A DNA stretch of 64,000 bases from the NCBI RefSeq assembly GCF_032854445.1, contig NC_088299.1, forward strand, positions 18,967,608-19,031,607, in the 5' to 3' direction. The translations under genes and the position numbers were made by a program. Below are positions 49,401 through 58,400 of the stretch, piece after piece; position 1 is the stretch's first letter, and each line of letters starts with the position of its first letter. The notes under the pieces were generated by a model. The model saw only the letters and a program-made list of their open reading frames with translations. It did not search any database and was not told where the DNA came from. The DNA is from Liolophura sinensis. Lineage: Eukaryota > Mollusca > Polyplacophora > Chitonida > Chitonidae.

Positions 49401-52400
49401 TGCATGAAATGCATGAAAGTCTTACACGTTTCCTGCTGCTATCAGTCCCGCGCCTGCGCCGTAATTGTGAGACAGAATGCCCGTGGCGATGAACGTAGCG
49501 ATAAGAAGAGCGCCAATGATGACCATGCCGATCACGGCCGAACTGAAACCGGAAACAAGCGAGGATTAGGCAAGGCCTACTGGTTAACGTCAATCCGTAT
49601 TATTCAAAACTATGTTTATCAGGAATTGACTCAGGCTGATTTCGTAATACTTTGTGTTCGGATATTTACTATACAGAGGGTTTTTTGTAAGCTTTTTATA
49701 CGTCTAAAAGAATAAGGTCGCCTTTGGCGTCACAACAACCGACAGCGGTATTAGAGGTAAACATGAGAAATTAGATTTAAGGTGTTTGATGAACAGTCCT
49801 ATATTTTCAGTATTGCTCTTTAGATAATGTAAAAAAATCAGTACCAGAGACAAAACAAAACCACTCAAAGACTGGTCTGATATTTTGAAAATTAAATGAA
49901 GTGATGCGAGATTTTCTAGTGTTTTAAATGTTTTGATTTAAGGAATTACTAAGGCGGACATCAGCTTAAAAAATCCGCCCGCTGAAGGCAAGTAAATAGA
50001 ACATCTTATTTTTTAAGTACCAAATAGAGACTTGCTTCAAATGAAGTAGAAACTTACTAGTAAAGAGGTATCAGGATTATTGGAGTGATGATGAAAAACT
50101 GCATATCGTTGGCCAAGTACCAGGACCATCCCATACACTACAATACAAAACGTCAGGTGTCGGTGATCATATACCAGGACAGTCTCATACACTACAATAC
50201 AAAACTTCAGGTGCTGATGATTATAAACGAGGAGAACCTGCCTCATACACTACAATACAAAACGTCAAGTGTCGGTGATCATATACGAGGACAGTCTCAT
50301 ACACTACAATACAAAACGTCAGGCGTCGGTGATCATGTAACAGAACAGTCTCATGCACTACAATACAAAAAATCAGGTGTCGGTGATCATATACCAGGAC
50401 AGTCTCATACACTACAATAGAGAACATCAGGTGTCGGTGATCATGTAACAGAACAGTCTCATGCACTACAATACAAAAAATCAGGTGTCGGTGATCATAT
50501 ACCAGGACAGTCTCATACACTACAATAGAGAACATCAGGTGTTGGTGATTATATATGAGGACAGTCTCATACAATACAATACAAAACATCAGGTGTCGGT
50601 GATCATACAACAGGACAGTCTCATACACTACAATAGAGAACATCAGGTGTTGGTGATCATATACGAGGACAGTCTCATACAATACAATACAAAACATCAG
50701 GTGTCGGTGATCATACAACAGGACAGTCTCATACACTACAATAGAGAACATCAGGTGTCGGTGATCATACAACAGGACAGTCTCATACACTACAATAGAG
50801 AACATCAGGTGTTGATGATTATATACGAGGACAGTCTCATACAATACAATACAAAACATCAGATGTCGGTGATCATGCAATAGGACAGTCTCATACACTA
50901 CGATAGAGAAGATCAGGTGTTGGTGATTATATACGAGGACAGTCTCATACACTACAATACAAAACATCAGGTGTCGGTGATCATACAACAGGACAGTCTC
51001 ATACACTACAATAGAGAAGATCAGGTGTTGGTGATTATATACGAGGACAATCTCATACACTACAATAGAAAAGACCAGGTGTTGGTGATCATATAACAGG
51101 ACAGACCTCATGCACTTCAATACAAAATCTCAGTTTGAACCAAAATATATGACATCTGATTGACTATGTAAAAGGGTCATCAGGTACGCTATACAATACA
51201 AAACAAATCACTCGTTGCTGGTCATTGTGCATTTCGGGACAATTCAGAAATTACGGACGTGTGGGACAATTCAGGTATTTCGGACGTATGGGACAATTCA
51301 GGTATTACGGAAATATGGGACAATTCAGGTAATACGGGACATATGGGACAATGTGGGTATTAGGGATGTATGCGACAATTCAGGTTTTACGGACATGTTG
51401 GACAATTCAGATATTACGGACATACGGAACAATTGGGGTATTACAGACAATCCAGGTATTACGGACATGTGGGGCAATCCAGGTATTACGGACATGTGGG
51501 ACAATTCAGGTAATACGGACATATGGGACAATTCGGGTATTACAGATGTATGTGACAATTCAGGTAATACGGATGTATGGGACATTCAGGTATTACGGAC
51601 ATATGGGACAATTCAGAGATTACTGACATACGGAAAAATTCAGGTATTACTGACATACGGGACATATCAGGTATTATGGACAGTTCAGACATTACGGATG
51701 TATGGGACAATTCAGGTATTACGGAAATATGGGAAGATTCCGGTATTAAAGACATATGGAACAATTCAGGTATTACGGACATATGGGACAGTCCAGGTAT
51801 TACGGACATACGGGAAAATGCAGGTATTACGGACATATGGGACAATTCAGGTATTACGTACGTGTGGGACAATTCACGTATTACGGACATGTGGAGCAAT
51901 TCAGGTAATACGAACATGTCAGAAAATTCAGGTATTACGGGCGTATGGGGCAATTCATGTAATACGGACATGCGGGACAATCCAGGTATTACGGACGTAT
52001 GGGAAAGTAATACCGACATGTTGGACAATTCGGGTATTACGGATGTATGGGGCAATTCAAACATTACGGATGTATGGGGCAATTCAAACATTACGAATGT
52101 ATGGGGCAATTCAGGTATTACGGATGTATGGGGCAATTCAGGTAATACGGATGTGTGGGACATTCAGGTATTACGGACATGTGGAAAGATTCAGGTATTA
52201 CAGACGTATGTGACACGTCAGGTATTACAATTCAGATACCAATTCCTGTGTGTGGAAAAATGCCGCCTTCAGTAAGGACAGATTGATTAACAGTAAAAGA
52301 AGCGACACGATAGAGGTGTGCTAATGCATAGTAAACATACAGTACAACAGAAAACATCTCCGAGTACATCAGAACCAACTGATAACACGTCACAGTGGAT

Positions 52401-55400
52401 TTTACAGTCCCCGTTGGTTGATTTTACTGTGCAAAGGTTAATATTATCTACAAGTCATGCACTCATTATTGTCTGTCAGTTTTCTTTTCACAAGCTAAAC
52501 AGTGTCTTAGGCCCGGCCGATGGCACGCAAAGGACAAACTTGCAAGATTTGTAACCCAGAAAAGTCATCAATACAAAGGTATCAATAAAACTCCGTGTTG
52601 GCTTACCATCTTTTCCACCTGGACAAGGTTGTTGATGTATAGTAAGTTCGTCCACCATGATTCCTCGCAGTAGTTAGGCTCTATTCCATTCACCGGCCAC
52701 TGAGGCCCGCTGCCCCAGTACTTGAACAAGGGGACGTAAACCATCATTACCAGCATGTAGGGAGGTGTAAGTCTGTGAAACAACACAGACAAACGCATTG
52801 ATCATCAATATAAAGTCACCATGAACTAGACAAGAGCACAATATCTGAGGTATGTGTCCATACCAGTTTAAAATCAACCATAAGGTAATTGGGGACATGA
52901 GATGGACTGATTGGTGTTAACAGCTGAAGAATTTTTCACTGATGACGGCGCTCATTGTTTACGACCTGGGAAACCGGAGTGCCCGGGGGAAGCTGCAGTG
53001 CCCAGGGGAAACCGGAGTGCCCGGAGGAAGCTGCAGTGTCCAGGGGAAACCGGAGTGCCCGGAGTAAAACACACACCTTCGCCAGATTCCGGATGAATAT
53101 CTTGACAGGAAAGCCGTCAACCGGCGAGAGGTGAAATCACAGGCATCCTCCTTATTGGTCAAGGGTCTAAATAAGCGTAGCCAGCGAGCACTTTAACCAG
53201 CTAAGCCACGCAGCGAGGCCACGAGACCATGAAAAGAAAAACCAGTGACTGAAGCAATGATGTGATATCCCTCAGTATAAGTCTTGACCACTTTGACATG
53301 TAGGTAAGTGCTGACATATTAAGAAAATGTAAAACATCAATGAAATCAATAAAACAACCGTGATATATTGACTGGACAATTTGGATTACAAATGAATACA
53401 TTGGAAATGCTCCATTGCCTTTAGCACCTGATGACGTGCAACTTCACTTTTGGTGCAGGACGTTAATTAAATATCACAGTAGGCATATGATGTCAGTGTT
53501 CATCTCGGGAACACGCCAGCCTGATGTAAGGTTTTGCTCCACTTACCTCCAGAATCGATGAAAATAAAACAATCCCCAGTTGAGTTTTCCCTGACGTTTG
53601 TCCATCTCCTTGAGAGTGAGGTATGCCAGCAATAACCCACTACAAAAAAAGTCTTAAAAGTTCAGATTGGCGTCAAAGCGTCTACAGGAGGGGGTGGGGG
53701 GGGGGGGGGGGGGGGGTATGCCGAATTACAGACGCTCACCATACATTTATGTCCAAAAGAAATGGCTTTGAAAGAAAACAGTACTGAGTAGATGTTTCTC
53801 GCCCCTGTGGGGTGAGCATAGAGATACGACTGTGTCACGTTGTTAGAGAAACATGTGGCCAGGTTGAAAATGTGATGGACACATCTTTATGTCAGTAAGA
53901 CAGGGATTTAGGCGCTAAGAAGACGACTTCAACCTGCAGACATACCTCAGTAAGAAGAACGAATCTACGGACACGGTGGCGTTCAGTATCCCCTGAAATG
54001 TGAAACGACTGACCATCTCCGGGAGGAAGGAGCCCACGTTATCTGTCAACGTCGGACACAGATGTTAGAACTGTTTAATTGACTGACTGTTGTCCAACGT
54101 ATGAGGTACAGGCCAAACAAATGAATAAATATGTAAATAAATACATTTACAACATGGATTGCTCTATGTAATCATCGTAAAGAGTTTCTAATTTCTCAGT
54201 AATCAGTTCTGTTTTCCACCCTAATAACGCAATCGTAAAAATCATCAAAGTTTTCCAGTGTCGGGGTTGAAACTAACAGCATAATTTGTACGTCTTCTAA
54301 TGCCAAATAAACTTTCCAACCTGCAGTCTTAAAATATCGCAAATAGCACTATATAGTATTATATCAAAGCCGTCTTACCTCCCGCCGTCAAGCCAAAGAC
54401 GTAAGTGTGTCCGAGGATGACCCAGGTCATGCTGAGGAATCGGACCCCATGGACTGCCCCGAGGGTGCCCTGCCCCCGGCTCGTACCCAGCAGCTTCTTA
54501 CCATTAGAGTACACAGAGAAAGCCAGCAGGAGAGCTTCCAGCTTGCCTGAGAGAACGATTGATTGATTGACTGATTTGACTTGTATGAAACAACACTCAA
54601 GAAATTCTCACTTTATATACAGTGACGCTAAGCTTTATGGGTAGAGGAAAACGCTGTGCACGGAGCGCAATACCAACTTGACCTTGGCTAGTTACTGACA
54701 TTGACATTTTAACCCTCTCTGGGTTGGGAGAGGGGTGAGCTACAGGGGCGAAAAGGACTGCATCAGCAGTTTTCTTTGCAGTCACAAAACGACGGAATAT
54801 CAAGCTCTCTGGAGGAGATTTCTCTTCTCATTCGACAAAGTAAAGTAATTCATCCAACTCACTCTGAAACATGATTGTTTGTGGCCATTTTGACCTTGAT
54901 GTTAAATCTGTCAGACGTAGCACTTTTTGATTTAGAAGGAGAACATTCCTTATTAGAAGAGTTTTTCGCTGTACGTTTTCATTAACTCTTACAGTCTTTT
55001 TCTGTTCCACTCTTGCCCGACTTCTGGAGGAGTAAATGAATGATTATTGATTAACACCGCTATTTCTGGAGGAGGACTCCTGTTTCTGTACAATCTAGAG
55101 CTTGTAATGCATGACTACAGCATCGAGGTCAAGCTTGTGTAGAGCAAAGATTTTTTGGTCAAGTTTTTTGGATTGCTGTTCTAAGCCTGCTGTCTGCACC
55201 AACCTAATCAGACTGGATAGGAGACTCGTTTGTTTTCGTTCGTTAGAGAACAACTGTATCTGCACGATGATCTTTGAAACTTATGCTTTAGTGTTGGGAG
55301 AGAGGATGCGCACAATTTTGTCTCTAAAGTCATCTTGAGATCTATCAAACAGCGTTTTGGGAGGGACGCTCTGGAGGTAGTTGGTGTATCCCTAGAAAAT

Positions 55401-58400
55401 CTACAAGTGATAGTTACAGGTTAATCATAAGAACCTTTGGACAGCACGGTCAAGTCTTTGTCATGATGAAAACGTTACTGAACAAGCAGTCGTGTTAGAT
55501 GTTTGAAATTTGCCCGTGTCCCAGTCCTATTGCCTGATGTCCACCGCTCGTTGTAGAATGTGCCATGAACCTAATCTTATTGCAGTATCCAGGATTCAGA
55601 ATCATCATCAAAACATTGAATGATGCCTGGCTGCTCCATTTGCATAGTAGTGTCTTCATCAACGAATAATGTATCCATTGAGGAATTATTTGCTTTTAGG
55701 GTCTATTCAATGAATGCATTTGTGGCTTTTTACCAGTATGTATGCGCATTTGAATGCTTCAGATTAGTAGACTGCATTCATCAAGTGGCACAAACCTTAT
55801 GTGACATGGCTATTCACAATATGTTTAGAAAAGGCCACGCAATTATCCAGTGTCTTAAGGACAATTTATTAGGTTTTAAAAATTTGAGAAACATTATTCC
55901 TTTTGACATACACTTCCTAATAGGGTTTTTTCTTCGGTCTAACTTCAAAGTAGACATTTACGCACTGCAAAGAGTATTGCGAGATAATTTAGTCTTAAAA
56001 CTTAGAGTTTGACGGAACTTTCATTTACCAATATTCTTGATGGAAAGCCAAAAAATATGATCAAAAGTTTTTTCTAACATTGTAGTTTTTATGCTTGTCA
56101 CAGGTAAGGAAATGACTCAAACGTTTACTTACCTGAGCTAATCTACCTTAACTCACCGTAATAATGGGTGTAAATAAAAGAAGTGCACAGCTGGGCATAT
56201 AAACTAGTAATAAACTGTTATCAACCTAGCTGAAAACCTTGCAAATCTTGCATGTAAATGTACAGGTCAACTAAATAGCTAATAGCGTACATGGAAGGTA
56301 GACAAAATGTGGACTGCGAAATTTTCTTTGCTTTATGAACAATACCTCCCCCCTCCCCCCCCCCCCCCCCCCACCTTTTAACGTCTTTAACGTTTTACGC
56401 CTGTCTTGCTTTATGTACTTTATGTAACTGTTCTCTGAAGAATAAATTCACAATCAAATCTAAAAAATTTAACCTCTTCATTTGTGCCTTTATTTATTTT
56501 ACCAGCTGTTGCAGAAGCCTAGCCGTCATTCACTCACCGGAATGGGGTACTTCCGCCTGCCCCTCATCCTGTCCCAGAAGAGTTGTTTTCTCCGTCGGGG
56601 AGTAAGGCCCCTGGATATCGGACTCTCTCCGGTTTACGGTCGTGTAACCGTTGATCAGCCCTTTTCCCTCGTCCACAGGGAGTGAGGCCAAGTAAGCCGG
56701 CACCTGGTATCGGATAATATCATACCCCGTCCCCAGGATTAGGAAAGCTCCAAAAATGGCCGTCAGTACACTGAGGAAATCAAAGATTAAAGAAGCAAGA
56801 TAAATGAGACGTTTTGTATGTTCCATCAGCATCGCTCACTGTTATTCATTCATGCCCCACCTATATTGCTTTTCATTCCGCATCACGATGGAAGAGTACG
56901 TGAGAAGGTCTGACAGTAATCTGCGGATGGTCATGGGCTTCCCAGAGGTTCTGCCCGGTTTACCTCTCTGAAAAATTCTAGGGTACGGCGTAAAAGACCA
57001 ATAAAATAGATAAATAAATAAGTCACCGTGGAAGCATTTGTGACAACAATGGCGTCATAAAATAGATCGAACATTTATGGCCATTTTTGTGAGACATACG
57101 GTTGACCTACTTGCGACAAAAATAATTGTGACTGGCCATAGGAGTTTTCTGAAAGGTCTTTTTTGTCACGCTGTGTAACTCACCTTTACGATGTAAAGCT
57201 TTCCGCTAATGCTGTTGTGATGATCATGCTTAGTTATGCAAGCAAATAAGTGTACATTGACTAAATACTAAACAAAAGCGTTGAAAACACATCAAAACTT
57301 AGGAATTGCCCTGATATGTGAAAAAGAAAGGTACCCACTTACATGACGACAATGGCCCTGGTGTCGGTGGAAATGTCCTGGACTTCCGAGCAGTCACCAA
57401 ACAGAGGGACCGGGGGTAGCTTTACCGGGATGAGAGAGAGACCTGTACGATACAACACACTCAGCTATAGTTGTTATCTGGTTGTGTTACTTAGCAGTCA
57501 CCAAATACAGGGACCGGGAGTAGCTTTACCGGGATGAGAAAGAGACTTGTGCGATAGAACACACTCAGCTATAGTTGTTATCCGGTAGTGTTACTTAGCA
57601 GTCACCAAATAGAGGGACCGGAAGTAGCTTTACCGGGATGAGAGAGAGACTTGTACGATAGAACACACTCAGCTATAGTTGTTATCCGGTAGTGTTACTT
57701 AGCAGTCACCAAACAGAGGGATCGGGAGTAGCTTTACCGGGATGAGAGAGAGACCTGTACGATACAACACACTCAGCTATAGTTGTTATCCGGTAGTGTT
57801 ACTTAGCAGTCACCAAACAGAGGGATCGGGAGTAGCTTTACCGGGATGAGAGAGAGAGACCTGTACGATACAACACACTCAGCTATAGTTGTTATCCGGT
57901 AGTGTTACTTAGCAGTCACCAAACAGAGGGACCGGAAGTAGCTTTACCGGGATGAGAGAGAGACTTGTACGATACAACACACTCAGCTATAGTTGTTATC
58001 CGGTTGTGTTACTTAGCAGTCACCAAACAGAGGGATCGGTGTAGCCTAACCGAGATGACCGAGAGACCTGTACGATAGAACACACTCAGCTATAGTTGTT
58101 ATCCGGTAGTGTTACTTAGCAGTCACCAAATAGAGGGATCGGGAGTAGCTTTACCGGGATGAGAGAGAGACCTGTACGATAGAACACACTCAGCTATAGT
58201 TGTTATCCGGTAGTGTTACTTAGCAGTCACCAAACAGAGGGATCGGGAGTAGCTTTACCGGGATGAGAGAGAGACCTGTACGATACAACACACTCATCTA
58301 TAGTTGTTATCCGGTAGTGTTACTTAGCAGTCACCAAGCAGAGGGATCGGGAGTAGCTTTACCGGGATGAGAGAGAGACCTGTACGATACAACACAATCA

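Noticed and set aside
50221-52275. Repeat proteins on both strands (HLMFCIVVYETVL, DNSGITDIW and others)
   Set aside because: They are by-products of the 54-bp and 27-bp arrays inside an NRF-6-like intron.
55620-56012. 130-residue plus-strand frame in copy 2 of the unclassified repeat
   Set aside because: Not conserved as a frame in copy 1, and nothing recognised in it.
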